Below are positions 7,587-16,509 of a DNA stretch of 35,713 bases, one piece after another. The position numbers and the translations under genes were made by a program. The stretch covers positions 1 to 35,713 of the IMG/VR virus record IMGVR_UViG_3300006947_000036; one strand, written 5' to 3'. Origin of the DNA: a virus. The notes under the pieces are model-generated. The model saw nothing but the letters and a program-made list of their open reading frames with translations. It made no database searches and was not told the origin of the DNA. The number at the start of each line of letters is the position of its first letter. Position 1 is the stretch's first letter.

Positions 7587-8264
7587 GTGGCGACAACTAA
7601 AGTTATTAGTCTTTTAGATCGTGCCAGCATTATTTTGCAAGACATATCGCATGTCCGCTATCCAAATGCAGAGTTGTTAAAGTTTTTTAATGACGCGCAA
7701 CGAGAGATTGCTCTTCATCGTCCAGACGCTAAGACATCTAGCCAGTCTTTTACCTGTGCCGCCAGCAGCAAACAAACAATACCTGCCACCGCCTTGAGAT
7801 TAATCGATGTGATCAGGAATGTTGATGGACGAGCCGTGACACAGATTGACAGAAAGATTCTAGATGAGACTCTTCCTGATTGGCACAACAGCGTAGCAGA
7901 CTCTACCAAAAAAATTGAACACTTTATTTACGACTCGGCAGATCCTAAGAATTTTTATGTGTACCCGAAGGCCACAGCCACAATGTTGCTAGAGGTAGTT
8001 TTTAGCGTGTCGCCTGCGGACATTGTTGTAAGCGACTTTGCCACTAATACTACCACTATTTCTGTAGATGACGTTTACGCTAACTGCTTGTTAGATTTTG
8101 TATTGTATCGCTGCTACCAAAAAGACAGTGAATACGCAGGCAACAGCGAGCGCTCGATGATGCACTATTCTGCGTTTGCTAATTCTTTGGGCATAAAAAC
8201 AAGAGCAGATGCGGCTGCCGATCCTATGCCTAATAACCCAGACAGAAATGCCCAAAGGGGATAA
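7587..8264 (+). CDS. Head-tail adaptor protein (DUF6682-like)
   Basis: 225 residues. The N-terminus 'LLDRASIILQDISHVRYPNAELLKFFNDAQREIALHRPDA' is the characteristic opening of DUF6682 proteins, phage adaptors that sit under the portal ring. The rest is mixed alpha/beta with 'YVYPKATATMLLEVVFSVSP' and a C-terminal helical region (DVYANCLLDFVLYRCYQKDS). GTG 7587 is preferred over the upstream TTG 7569 because GGGAG (7576-7580) lies at the right distance and the family usually starts close to this Leu-Leu-Asp. It is followed two bases later by the next connector-like gene, which also begins with GTG. Confidence 0.8.
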   Translation: MATTKVISLLDRASIILQDISHVRYPNAELLKFFNDAQREIALHRPDAKTSSQSFTCAASSKQTIPATALRLIDVIRNVDGRAVTQIDRKILDETLPDWHNSVADSTKKIEHFIYDSADPKNFYVYPKATATMLLEVVFSVSPADIVVSDFATNTTTISVDDVYANCLLDFVLYRCYQKDSEYAGNSERSMMHYSAFANSLGIKTRADAAADPMPNNPDRNAQRG

Positions 8265-8266
8265 AT

Positions 8267-8890
8267 GTGAAGTATTTAGATCTCGGCCCCTTTGTCCGCG
8301 TGGAAGCGCAGGGAGTCCCCGATTTTTTGTTAGAAAGGTCTGCAAGGGAGTCAGCAATTGATTTCTGTGTTACTACAGATGCTTACCGGCCTGAACCTGA
8401 AGACGTTACTGTCAGTAAAGGAATATCTGAATACGAAGTAACAATCCCTGCGGGGGCAGAATTAAACCATATCATTGACATCTTTCGAGACAGGGACCGG
8501 CTCACTCCGGTCTCTTATTCAAGATTGCTTGAGATAACCGGCAAAGGCACAATCCAGTCCTTGCCTACAAAATACTCTCAAAGAGACAACACCATTTTTT
8601 ACTTAGCCCCGATTCCTGCTTCATCAGAAGTACTTCGGGTGCTTTATTCTCTCAAGCCAAGCGCTACGTCCACGGCTATTCCAGATACCATCGGGAAAGA
8701 ATACAGAGAGGCCTTGGTCCACGGTACGCTATACCGATTGCAGATGATGCCCAATCAGCCTTGGTCTAGTCAATCCCAAGCTCAAAACAACAAAATGCTG
8801 TTTGACAAAAGAGCTACCGAAATAATGCGGCAAGTCCGCTACGGCTACGCCGGCGCAGCACTGACCGTGCGCTACAGAGGTTTTGGTTAA
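8267..8890 (+). CDS. Connector/tail adaptor-like structural protein
   Basis: 207 residues, starting with GTG 8267 after AAGGGG (8254-8260). It opens 'VRVEAQGVPDFLLERSARESAIDFC', a helix pattern found in phage proteins that follow the first adaptor, then a beta-rich centre and a helical C-terminus ('YREALVHGTLYRLQMMPNQPW', 'FDKRATEIMRQVRYGYAG'). It most likely forms part of the short-tail tube or the ring joining portal to nozzle, in the manner of T7 gp11-type proteins. This is inferred from gene order and secondary-structure pattern; no diagnostic motif is available. The stop overlaps the next ATG by one base. Confidence 0.6.
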   Translation: MKYLDLGPFVRVEAQGVPDFLLERSARESAIDFCVTTDAYRPEPEDVTVSKGISEYEVTIPAGAELNHIIDIFRDRDRLTPVSYSRLLEITGKGTIQSLPTKYSQRDNTIFYLAPIPASSEVLRVLYSLKPSATSTAIPDTIGKEYREALVHGTLYRLQMMPNQPWSSQSQAQNNKMLFDKRATEIMRQVRYGYAGAALTVRYRGFG

Positions 8891-9264
8891 TGGCATATTC
8901 ACAGACAATAAATTTAGTGGTTGGAGATACCTTGCCGGAGCTTGCGCTTGTTCTCCGAGACTCCAACAAAGCCGCAGATGGACAGGTTCTGGACCCAGAG
9001 AATACGAACACTTGGGCGGCGGTGAATATTACTAATGCGACAGTTAGATTGAGAATTAGAGAGGTAGGGGCAACCACTATTGCCTCTACGCTGACAATGG
9101 TAATACAGGACGGAGAAGGAGGACAGGCGTCAACTGACTTTCCCGATGGGACGTTAAATGCCGCTGGTCTCTTTGAGGGAGAGGTAGAGATTACTTACTC
9201 GAACGGCAGCAAGATGACAGTGCCTGACCTTTTAAAACTAAAAGTTAGAGATGATTTTGACTAA
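8890..9264 (+). CDS. Baseplate/tail beta-domain protein (BppU N-terminal-like)
   Basis: 124 residues. The pattern 'INLVVGDTLPELALVLRDSN', 'AAVNITNATVRLRIREVG', and 'GLFEGEVEITYSNGSKMTVP' matches the small immunoglobulin-like domain found at the N-terminus of baseplate upper proteins (BppU_N) and as separate small proteins in many phages. It probably anchors receptor-binding proteins to the tail. It is coupled by one-base overlaps (TAATG) to both neighbours, so the three connector and tail genes around it are probably translated together. Assignment is from motif pattern only. Confidence 0.6.
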   Translation: MAYSQTINLVVGDTLPELALVLRDSNKAADGQVLDPENTNTWAAVNITNATVRLRIREVGATTIASTLTMVIQDGEGGQASTDFPDGTLNAAGLFEGEVEITYSNGSKMTVPDLLKLKVRDDFD

Positions 9265-9725
9265 TGCTGAAAGCGGTCTGGACCATAGCCAATATACAGG
9301 CGTCTGCGTCACTGGCGCGATGGCGAGCGGAATTTGACTATCAAGATGCTCAGGCGATCTGGAGTCTTAAAACTCAAGCTGGGATAAAAAGGCTTGAGGA
9401 TGCCACTAACGCTGTAGACAGCGCCACGTTTTCCATGTCCATAAGCAAAGTAGACTCTGTAGGCTTTGCCGATAACCATGTTATTCAGCAAACAAAAACA
9501 GTTTCAGATCCAGCAACACTGCAAGACAGCTCAGTGTTTACTATTGAGAAAGTATTGTCAGATGAGATCTTAATGCTGGATGCCAGTAATGTCGTTTCTG
9601 CAACCACAAGATTGCAAAACGATGGGTTCAGCATGAACGACATATGTCTAACCTTTTTAAGCGCCGGCTTAGGCGGAAGCAAATTTAACGAAGCTGAGCT
9701 TAACGGCTTTACTTTCAACGAGTAG
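9264..9725 (+). CDS. Tail-module protein of unknown function
   Basis: 153 residues with no recognised domain. The N-terminal part is Ala/Trp-rich and helical ('ANIQASASLARWRAEFDYQDA'). The rest is rich in Ser, Val and Asp with short repeating strands ('DSATFSMSISKVDSVGFADN', 'DPATLQDSSVFTIEKVLSDE'), typical of fibrous or beta-helical structural proteins. The C-terminus has the near-repeat LNGFTFNE after KFNEAE. Its place between two small beta-domain proteins and before the large tail proteins suggests a virion component. One-base overlap with the preceding stop. Confidence 0.6.
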   Translation: MLKAVWTIANIQASASLARWRAEFDYQDAQAIWSLKTQAGIKRLEDATNAVDSATFSMSISKVDSVGFADNHVIQQTKTVSDPATLQDSSVFTIEKVLSDEILMLDASNVVSATTRLQNDGFSMNDICLTFLSAGLGGSKFNEAELNGFTFNE

Positions 9726-9736
9726 GAGATTGTCAC

Positions 9737-10168
9737 ATGATAGAAGAGCAATTAAAAATAACCGGAAGCCTTCGCGTTGAGCTGAACGGCGAGCTAGTCC
9801 GGAGCGTCCCCAATCTTATTGTTACGACTGGGAAAGGTTTTGTAGCAAGCCGGATGGCAGGCAACGGTGTGACCGCTATGACTCACATGGCTATTGGAAG
9901 CAGCTCCACAACCGCCACCCTTGCAGACACATCAGCCGGCTCAGAACAAGCAGTTGTAGCCCTTGGCTCAACTTCTCCGTCTGGGGCCAATGTCGTGTAT
10001 ACGGCTGTTTTCCCTGCTGGCACTCCATCAGGCGCAAGCTCAATTACCGAAGCGGTTATACGCAACGCTAGTTCAGGCGGCATTATGCTGTGTCGGACAG
10101 TATTTCCTGTGATCAATAAGTCAGCAACAGATTCTATGACTGTAATCTGGACCGTAACGGTGAGCTAG
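9737..10168 (+). CDS. Small beta-rich tail/virion protein
   Basis: 143 residues, nearly all predicted strand: 'LKITGSLRVELNGELVRSVP', 'NLIVTTGKGFVASRMAG', 'MTHMAIGSSSTTATLADTSA' and an Ala/Ser/Thr-rich C-terminus. Proteins with this 'NLIVTTGK..IA.RM' opening are frequent next to tail fibre genes and are generally annotated as virion structural proteins. No enzymatic residues are visible. Eleven bases separate it from the stop before it, with AGGAG upstream of the ATG, and eleven bases from the tail fibre gene. Confidence 0.6.
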   Translation: MIEEQLKITGSLRVELNGELVRSVPNLIVTTGKGFVASRMAGNGVTAMTHMAIGSSSTTATLADTSAGSEQAVVALGSTSPSGANVVYTAVFPAGTPSGASSITEAVIRNASSGGIMLCRTVFPVINKSATDSMTVIWTVTVS

Positions 10169-10179
10169 GAGGCTTTACA

Positions 10180-12906
10180 ATGGCTTTAAAATTTACTAAC
10201 AACGCTAGCGCCACCTTAGCGGCAAATCTTTCTGCTGGAGGACAAACAGTTACGGCTTCAAGCCTTGCGGGGTTTCCAGTGCTTGCTGCTGGAGATTACA
10301 CCTATGCGACACTTGCCAGCAATGCTGCCCCTGCTACAAATGAAATCGTAAAAATAACTGCCATAGTAGGAGCAGTCGCCACTGTTGTTAGAGCGCAACA
10401 AAATACAGCAGCAATCCCTTTTGTTATAGGCGATACTTTTCAGATTCGCGTAACAGCCGGCCTTTTAGATGAGGGATTAGAAGAAGCGTCTTTACCTGAT
10501 TTTTTCCAATCTATGGTTGGGGATAAAATATTTATTATTCAGACAGGGCAAAGCAATCCGCAAGGATATGAAGTCCGCTCTGTGTCAGCCACGACAGACA
10601 GTTGGTATAACACTAGAGTCTGGGATTATGCTGACCGAAGTACAAGTCCGCAAGATACGTCTGACCCTAGCGCCTCTGGCTGGGGATGGCGCAACCCCAA
10701 CCCGTCCGACACAGCCATAGTTAACGCTGCATTTGCTGCCGGCTACTTTGGCTATATGGGAGGGAATACCGGAAACCAAGTCTATGCTATGGCGAACGAG
10801 ATCCAGCTAGCAACCAACAAAGATGTGTATGTTTTGTCTCTGTGTCAGGGCGCAGCCGACATAAGTTTTTGGGAATCACTAGTCGGCGCACCAGACTATG
10901 TAGGGTTTTTGACAGCGTTTAGCGCATATATTTTAGCTGGCTCCACCGGCATAACATTTGAGCAGGATGGTCCAGAGGTATTGACATGGGGTCAAAGCGA
11001 ATCTAACGCTGACCCTCTCTGGCAGTCTGGCGCGGTGTATCTTCAGCCCGCTGCGTGGGCCACAAGAGCTTTAGCGGTCTTTGCTAGAGGAAAAACATCC
11101 GGATGGATTAAGGATGGATACACCAAGATCTTCCTGACCGAGCCAACACAAGCTGCCAACTGGGATAGCGCAACCACTCCTTATAGGTGGGAGGGCTGTC
11201 AAGCCTTAAACCGCATGAGTGGCGATGATGTGGCCTTGGTGAGCAGCATGGGCCTTCCTACTGGTGATGGTGTAACCGGCCCGCTTTCCATCAATGGGTT
11301 AGGGGGTAGTCTAGGTCGGTGTCCCACAGTTCACTTTACAGGCTTAGGCAATGACGCTTACGGTCGAAGAATTGCAGATGTTATTCTGGGCCGATCAGCT
11401 CATAAATCTTTCCCCAACCAGCAGCTCTATAGAGAGCTTCTTCCCGTGCTGGGTGGGAACTTAGATGTTAACGGAAAGTCTCTAGTTAACGGATCTTTAA
11501 CCTACACGTTCCCAGCGGCTAGCGGATTACTTGCTCTCAATGAAACGGTAGTGACCGTAGTCGGAAGTGTCCTCGCAAACGGGACTGCTATCTCAACTTA
11601 TAATACCGTAGCTCATACATATACAGCGGAACAAACCTTTAGCAGTGGCCTTGTTTCCAACGGCGCGGGTACTAATAGTTTCAGGGCAGGCTCTCAGGCA
11701 GGCGCAACCACGCAGGGGAATCAATCGATTGCCATTGGTTATCAATCTGGAAAAGCAGGGCAAGGTGATAATGGGGTTATTATTTCCGCTACCGGCGATG
11801 TTTTAAACGATGAAACTAACGGTCATATACATATTTCCTCTGATGCTGCGTCTTTAGACTATACCTCAGCTGCGGGCTGGAGCGTTAGTAACGGGGCGGT
11901 AGATATATTCTTTCCATCGTCAGCCGGAACATTAGCGCTAACCACAGATCTTCCTTCTGTAACAAATCTTCTGCCTATAGCGAATACATGGAGCGGGTTA
12001 AATACTTTTACTGGAGGTACTGCTTTTACTGGACCCTCATCAGGCGCTAACTCGACTGCCTTGGCAGGAGGAGCGGCTACATCGCAAGGCGATAACTCTA
12101 TTTGTATTGGCACAGAATCTGGACCGGAGGTTGGACTTAGTACTGTTGTGGTGGGGCCGTTTGCCGCACAGGGGCCGGATTGCACTTCCGTATCTGCATT
12201 CGGCTATCGGGCCGCTCGCCATCAAACGGGGAACCACTCTACAGCCATCGGATACCTAGCAGGCCAAGGCGTTGTAGGCACTTATGGACTTGGTGTCGGT
12301 GCTGTCGCAATAGGCTCAAATGCTTTGAAAAAAGGTTCTCTCGACTATGCAATAGGTATAGGGAGTAGAGCTGGGGAGGCGGCATCTGAACTCGGCCCCG
12401 AGGCAGGATCACACTCAGTTTGCATTGGCCGCCGCGCCGGCGATTTAGTAGTCCCAAGTAACTCTCTTGTTATCAGCACCAAAGGATCTTCAGTAAATGC
12501 ATCTGAAGTAGGTGAAGTTAAAATTTCAACTAGCGTTGCATATATTCATTATACGCCTTCCGCTGGCAAGTGGACTGCGTCTGGCGACCTACATTCGATG
12601 GGGTCTATTACCGCAGAGGGCAACATATCGACCCTTTCCGATGAGCGATCAAAGACACAGATATCTCCGATATCAAATGCGTTAGATGTCATAAACGGCA
12701 TTACTGGCATTAGGTATACAGACATTTCCACAGGCGAAAGACGTACCGGCGTTATTGCTCAAGCAGTTCAAGCAGTATTGCCAGAGGCAGTTGTAGAAGA
12801 CGAAGAAGGCAGGCTGTCTGTTGCTTACGGCAACCTCGTTGGCGTACTTGTAGAAGGGATCAAAGAACTAAGATCTGAAATAGCAGCCTTAAAGGCAGAA
12901 AGATAA
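10180..12906 (+). CDS. Tail fibre/spike with acetylesterase domain and S74 chaperone
   Basis: 908 residues. (1) Residues 1-105, an anchor-like domain common at fibre N-termini ('NNASATLAANLSAGGQTVTA', 'VVRAQQNTAAIPFVIGDTF'). (2) Residues about 110-405, a sialate O-acetylesterase-like SGNH hydrolase: QTGQSNPQG with Ser125, 'GGNTGNQVYAMANEI', 'TWGQSESNAD' and a late VHFTGLGNDAYGRRIAD with His385. (3) Residues 510-755, several [NS]xxxIGxxAG-type repeats (NQSIAIGYQSG, DNSICIGTESG, NHSTAIGYLAG) like trimeric adhesin heads. (4) Residues about 818-908, a peptidase S74 intramolecular chaperone beginning LSDERSK with Ser820, which in known members trimerises the fibre and then cuts itself off. It probably deacetylates host surface polysaccharide. 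The stop overlaps the next ATG by one base. Confidence 0.85.
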   Translation: MALKFTNNASATLAANLSAGGQTVTASSLAGFPVLAAGDYTYATLASNAAPATNEIVKITAIVGAVATVVRAQQNTAAIPFVIGDTFQIRVTAGLLDEGLEEASLPDFFQSMVGDKIFIIQTGQSNPQGYEVRSVSATTDSWYNTRVWDYADRSTSPQDTSDPSASGWGWRNPNPSDTAIVNAAFAAGYFGYMGGNTGNQVYAMANEIQLATNKDVYVLSLCQGAADISFWESLVGAPDYVGFLTAFSAYILAGSTGITFEQDGPEVLTWGQSESNADPLWQSGAVYLQPAAWATRALAVFARGKTSGWIKDGYTKIFLTEPTQAANWDSATTPYRWEGCQALNRMSGDDVALVSSMGLPTGDGVTGPLSINGLGGSLGRCPTVHFTGLGNDAYGRRIADVILGRSAHKSFPNQQLYRELLPVLGGNLDVNGKSLVNGSLTYTFPAASGLLALNETVVTVVGSVLANGTAISTYNTVAHTYTAEQTFSSGLVSNGAGTNSFRAGSQAGATTQGNQSIAIGYQSGKAGQGDNGVIISATGDVLNDETNGHIHISSDAASLDYTSAAGWSVSNGAVDIFFPSSAGTLALTTDLPSVTNLLPIANTWSGLNTFTGGTAFTGPSSGANSTALAGGAATSQGDNSICIGTESGPEVGLSTVVVGPFAAQGPDCTSVSAFGYRAARHQTGNHSTAIGYLAGQGVVGTYGLGVGAVAIGSNALKKGSLDYAIGIGSRAGEAASELGPEAGSHSVCIGRRAGDLVVPSNSLVISTKGSSVNASEVGEVKISTSVAYIHYTPSAGKWTASGDLHSMGSITAEGNISTLSDERSKTQISPISNALDVINGITGIRYTDISTGERRTGVIAQAVQAVLPEAVVEDEEGRLSVAYGNLVGVLVEGIKELRSEIAALKAER

Positions 12907-15242
12907 TGCCGGTGCCAACAGGGACAGTGTCCCTTTCTGATTTAAGGGCTGAGTTTAAGACGCCGGACCACCCTGCGCTTGTCGGGGGTGTTAAAGATTC
13001 ATTAAGAGATTTTCTTGCAGGTGGGCGGAATGTGCCTAGCGGATACAGTCAGCCAGAAGAATCGGTAGCCCCGAAAGCATTTTACAGTTGGGATGACCGG
13101 TTTCATGAAAATGTAGTGGACTACGCTCAGCTGACTTCCTCCTCTCTGCTCGGAAGTTTAACGGGATCACAGACTATGCCGACTGATTTTTCTGATGCCG
13201 GCTGTATTGTTGGAGGTAATGTTGACCTCGGTCCCCCATTAGTAGTTCCAACTTGGCTTGCGTATAGCCCCTCAGTTGTCGAAACTGCTCTCCGCGCACC
13301 CGACAGGATCTTAGAAGGTTTTGGGTTAGTTGAGCAGGTCGGAGACTTAATGGGCGGGTTTACTTTACACTATGAGATTGAAGTTTCAGCAATGGACCTC
13401 ACTACAACATTGGCAACCCGCACTGGGCCTACAAGTTTCGGTGGGTTATGGAGAGCAACCGCCTTTTCAGACATTACTCTGACGTTTAATCGCGACAGGA
13501 AGCCAGCCGGTGCAGACGGGGTATTGCCAGAGGACGCTTGGGCCTCCGGACCTATGACCGCAGAGAGCTATCAGGTACAGACCAAACATTCGCCTCAGAA
13601 TAAGGCGACTCATGCAGAGATCGACTTGTCGTTCACCTCGCTAAATTACGATACTGGTAAATATAGACTGGATGTTTATATTGATAAAACTTTGTGGTGG
13701 ACAGCAGAAGCCGATGGTTTTACAGCGGGTTCTCCACATTGTCTTTTAAGTGGGACAGGAGGAATCTTCGGCCCTTTAAACACCCAATCACGAATTCGTA
13801 ATGTTCTTCTGATTAGAGGGCCGGTCAATCTGACGATAAATCCGCAGCGCTGCATTACTATCGGCGACAGTAATCTCTGGTATATGACCCTCCAAACACT
13901 GGGCCAAGATCCACTTGTCAACAAGGCCGCAGTGACTGCAAGAAATTATGACAGAGATGGGGGTACAAGTTTTACCGATATAATCGCCGCCGGCGGTTCT
14001 TTAGCATCAGCAAATGAGGCTGGCAATGTCTTCTTGAATCAAGAGCTACTAAAGAAAGGGGTTACCCCCGTTGCTGGTGACGGCCAGTTTAAAGTAGACA
14101 ACTATTCGATAAGTGGGTGGACGATACAGACTCGAAACTTATCCGGCCTACCCCCCAGCGGACTTAAAATTATAGTTAATGAGGCTTTGACGCTAAGTCC
14201 TCTTCCAAAATATTGGTTTTGTAACATGGGAGTGAATGATGTTGGGGTTCGCGGTCTGGGTGCTGGGGACACAGAGATTGAGGGTGTCGATTATCCGGTA
14301 GAGTCTGAGTGGATCACAAAAATTATTGATCTGTATATTGTTCAAATTCAAAGAATACTTTCGGCATCTTCTGACACTAAGGTTTTTATAACTTCACCCG
14401 CGAGGCAATATGACATATACGGCAGATTCGGCCAAGCTTCTCCCGCAGAATTTGAGGATGCAGCCAACTATATTGAAACCGATAACTCAAAGAACCTAAC
14501 GCGAGCTTTTGTATCTGAGCTGGATGTTAGAATCCGTCAAGTCAATCCAGAACGAGTCTTCTACACTAACATTTACGCTGACTGGACACCGGATTATCAT
14601 GTTGCACCTTTAGGTGAAATTTATCTGCCTCAAGTCCACTACAACCTAGAAGGTTATCGTCAGGTCGCTAAAGCCTATGGGAGGATAATACCAAACGAAA
14701 GTTTACCCTTAGTGCCGCGCCGAGAGCGATTTTTGTCCAGCAGCAGCAATGCAACTAACTTGAACTGTTATAGAGGTCTTTCGCAGCACATGGCCCGCAA
14801 CGACTCTGCTTACCCTACTTCCGTGGCGGACACGGAGTTTCGATTATCTATGGTTAACTTTTATGGGCTAGGAATGGTCGGCTTGCTTGATCCGGATGTG
14901 ATGGCTAAATTCCCCGACAATCTCACAAGAAACTCCGTAATTAGGTATAGCGGCATTCCATTCCTTTGTGTTGGTTTGGTTTACCTCGACTACGCCAAAA
15001 CATTCAGCGTTGTAATATACGGGAACTGGTTGACGGGGCTGCTTGCTAGCGAGTACTCATTTACAAAAATTTATATATTGGGAATGGTTTTTGAAAGGAC
15101 GGACGCTGTCGCTCAAGTAACGGGCGAGGGTTTAGGCCAAGGCACAACGTGGACTTGGTCGGAGGTTGAAGGTGCAAAAACTGCGTTCTTTGAAAACACA
15201 AGGGCCAATAATCTTGCTACTGTTTATCCGGTGTTTTCATGA
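12906..15242 (+). CDS. Tail protein with SGNH/GDSL esterase domain
   Basis: 778 residues. Residues 1-70 look like a short anchor (SLSDLRAEF, 'DSLRDFLAGGRNVPSG') found on phage adhesins. Residues 75-310 are beta-rich, with a lectin-like jelly-roll feel. Residues about 315-605 show SGNH blocks: CITIGDSNLW with Ser322, NMGVNDVG with Asn444, and VHYNLEGYRQVAKAYG with His578. A late Asp (563 or nearby) would complete the set. The C-terminal 170 residues are unassigned and may form the receptor-facing or trimerisation part. It directly follows another esterase-bearing tail protein but has different blocks (GDS rather than GQSN), so the two are not simple copies. It probably removes acyl groups from capsule or LPS. 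Confidence 0.8.
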   Translation: MPVPTGTVSLSDLRAEFKTPDHPALVGGVKDSLRDFLAGGRNVPSGYSQPEESVAPKAFYSWDDRFHENVVDYAQLTSSSLLGSLTGSQTMPTDFSDAGCIVGGNVDLGPPLVVPTWLAYSPSVVETALRAPDRILEGFGLVEQVGDLMGGFTLHYEIEVSAMDLTTTLATRTGPTSFGGLWRATAFSDITLTFNRDRKPAGADGVLPEDAWASGPMTAESYQVQTKHSPQNKATHAEIDLSFTSLNYDTGKYRLDVYIDKTLWWTAEADGFTAGSPHCLLSGTGGIFGPLNTQSRIRNVLLIRGPVNLTINPQRCITIGDSNLWYMTLQTLGQDPLVNKAAVTARNYDRDGGTSFTDIIAAGGSLASANEAGNVFLNQELLKKGVTPVAGDGQFKVDNYSISGWTIQTRNLSGLPPSGLKIIVNEALTLSPLPKYWFCNMGVNDVGVRGLGAGDTEIEGVDYPVESEWITKIIDLYIVQIQRILSASSDTKVFITSPARQYDIYGRFGQASPAEFEDAANYIETDNSKNLTRAFVSELDVRIRQVNPERVFYTNIYADWTPDYHVAPLGEIYLPQVHYNLEGYRQVAKAYGRIIPNESLPLVPRRERFLSSSSNATNLNCYRGLSQHMARNDSAYPTSVADTEFRLSMVNFYGLGMVGLLDPDVMAKFPDNLTRNSVIRYSGIPFLCVGLVYLDYAKTFSVVIYGNWLTGLLASEYSFTKIYILGMVFERTDAVAQVTGEGLGQGTTWTWSEVEGAKTAFFENTRANNLATVYPVFS

Positions 15243-15463
15243 GTCTGCCAATTGAATATACAGTCAAGGATCGGACAGATGTTATTGACGGCCAGAATCA
15301 GACAAGTCAAGTAGCTATCTGTCAGCACTTAGACATGACGATAGAGGTTTATATCTACGGTAAAACTGATCAAGAAATTCAGGCCATTTTTGCTGAAGCA
15401 ATTAGCAATTATGGGCTTTCAATAATGGACCAATTGGTGGCTTTTAGAGAGGGTGGGGTATGA
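15239..15463 (+). CDS. Small protein of unknown function
   Basis: 74 residues, coupled by ATGA overlaps at both ends (with the esterase tail protein before and the membrane protein after). The sequence is soluble, with 'IEYTVKDRTDVIDGQNQ' and 'DMTIEVYIYGKTDQEIQAIF'. No family is recognised. Its place between a large tail protein and membrane proteins would suit a tail assembly factor or an accessory to the lysis set, but there is no direct evidence for either. Confidence 0.6.
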   Translation: MSLPIEYTVKDRTDVIDGQNQTSQVAICQHLDMTIEVYIYGKTDQEIQAIFAEAISNYGLSIMDQLVAFREGGV

Positions 15464-15756
15464 TTAACAAGTTTGTAGTTTGGTTTAAAAGCTTATTTAC
15501 ATCTAGCTATATTGGCAAAGATGGAATTGAGCGCAACTTGGGAAAACTGGGTGCTGAGTACCGAATACTAAAAGACGCTATGTCGCCTTGCTGGACAAGG
15601 TTTATGAACCATCCAGACACTCACAGCTACACGGACCTGTTTGTTGAATCCTGCCGCGCCAGCGCATATTTTATGGGACACGTTTACGCAGTATTGTTTC
15701 CGGTTGTAATAATTGGCATTCCGTTTTTTCTTGTCTGGTCTCACATAAGAAGCTAG
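15460..15756 (+). CDS. Small membrane protein, possible lysis accessory
   Basis: 98 residues with a hydrophilic N-terminal two-thirds and one clear transmembrane segment near the C-terminus, residues about 73-95 (YAVLFPVVIIGIPFFLVW). The last residues HIRS are basic, suggesting the C-terminus stays cytoplasmic. It starts in an ATGA overlap with the preceding gene and is followed by two more membrane-protein genes, so it is probably part of the lysis cassette. It lacks recognisable spanin or endolysin features. Function otherwise unknown. Confidence 0.6.
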   Translation: MINKFVVWFKSLFTSSYIGKDGIERNLGKLGAEYRILKDAMSPCWTRFMNHPDTHSYTDLFVESCRASAYFMGHVYAVLFPVVIIGIPFFLVWSHIRS

Positions 15757-15782
15757 AGCTGTAGAGGCCAAAGGGGAATTCC

Positions 15783-16046
15783 ATGCCAGAGTTTTATGAC
15801 CGAAGATCTACTGATGACCTTGAGGCTATCATACAGCGGGCGGCAAAAGCCGCAGCGAAGGAAGCCTTGCAAGACGTTGGCTTGCACGATGATGATGCCA
15901 TTCATGACCTAAAAGAGTTGCGCGGATTACTAGATTCTTGGCGTGAAGTCAGAAGGTCTGTGGCGCACACTATCATCAAGATATTTACAGTGGCACTACT
16001 TGGCGCTTTGGTGACAGGGGTTTGGTTTAAAAACTGGAGTCAATAA
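15783..16046 (+). CDS. DUF6127-like membrane protein
   Basis: 87 residues. The middle stretch 'VGLHDDDAIHDLKELRGLLD' followed by SWREVRRSV and a single C-terminal transmembrane helix (about residues 62-83, IIKIFTVALLGALVTGVWF) is the signature layout of DUF6127 proteins, which occur in phage lysis regions. The N-terminal part is an alanine-rich charged helix. Known members are small and have one TM segment; a holin-like or holin-regulating role is often suspected but not shown. AAGGGG lies upstream. The holin gene begins one base after its stop. Confidence 0.7.
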   Translation: MPEFYDRRSTDDLEAIIQRAAKAAAKEALQDVGLHDDDAIHDLKELRGLLDSWREVRRSVAHTIIKIFTVALLGALVTGVWFKNWSQ

Positions 16047-16047
16047 T

Positions 16048-16485
16048 ATGAGTTTTTTAGGAAAATTGTTTGGTTCTGATGACGCTTTAAGCAAAGTGGT
16101 TGATACGGCTAAAGACCTTATTGACGAGTCTTTTTATACAGATCAAGAGGAAGCCTCAGACAAAGCTTATGCAGCAGACAAAGCAAGAGGCATGGTCATT
16201 GATTGGGTAGCGGCATCCACCGGATCAAGGCTGGCCCGCCGGCTTATAGCGTTTTCCATCACAGGGACTTGGTTGGCAATGTACTGGCTGACAGCCCTAT
16301 CCGCTATTGCATCTATTTGGCTAGAAGACAAAGCCGATCAGCTCAAGGCGTCAGGATTAATTTTAGACGCGGCTGCCGATGTGATGATATCGCCGGTTAT
16401 GCTGATACTGGGATTTTACTTTGCCGCGCCTTATATGGGTGATCTGGCAGCGGGCGCACTTAAAAGGTTTGGCGAAAAAAGATAA
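16048..16485 (+). CDS. Holin, 3TM family
   Basis: 145 residues. A charged N-terminal half ('YTDQEEASDKAYAADKARGM') is followed by 'RLARRLIAFSITGTWLAMYW' and hydrophobic segments at about residues 68-92 and 108-135 (ISPVMLILGFYFAAPYMG), with a basic tail RFGEKR. This pattern and size fit the Holin_3TMs family known from phages and gene transfer agents. Holins make the inner-membrane lesion that lets the endolysin reach the wall or triggers lysis. The neighbouring DUF6127-like and TM-protein genes support a lysis cassette placed among the tail genes. Confidence 0.8.
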   Translation: MSFLGKLFGSDDALSKVVDTAKDLIDESFYTDQEEASDKAYAADKARGMVIDWVAASTGSRLARRLIAFSITGTWLAMYWLTALSAIASIWLEDKADQLKASGLILDAAADVMISPVMLILGFYFAAPYMGDLAAGALKRFGEKR

Positions 16486-16509
16486 TTTAATTCAGTGGAG
16501 GAATGCGGG

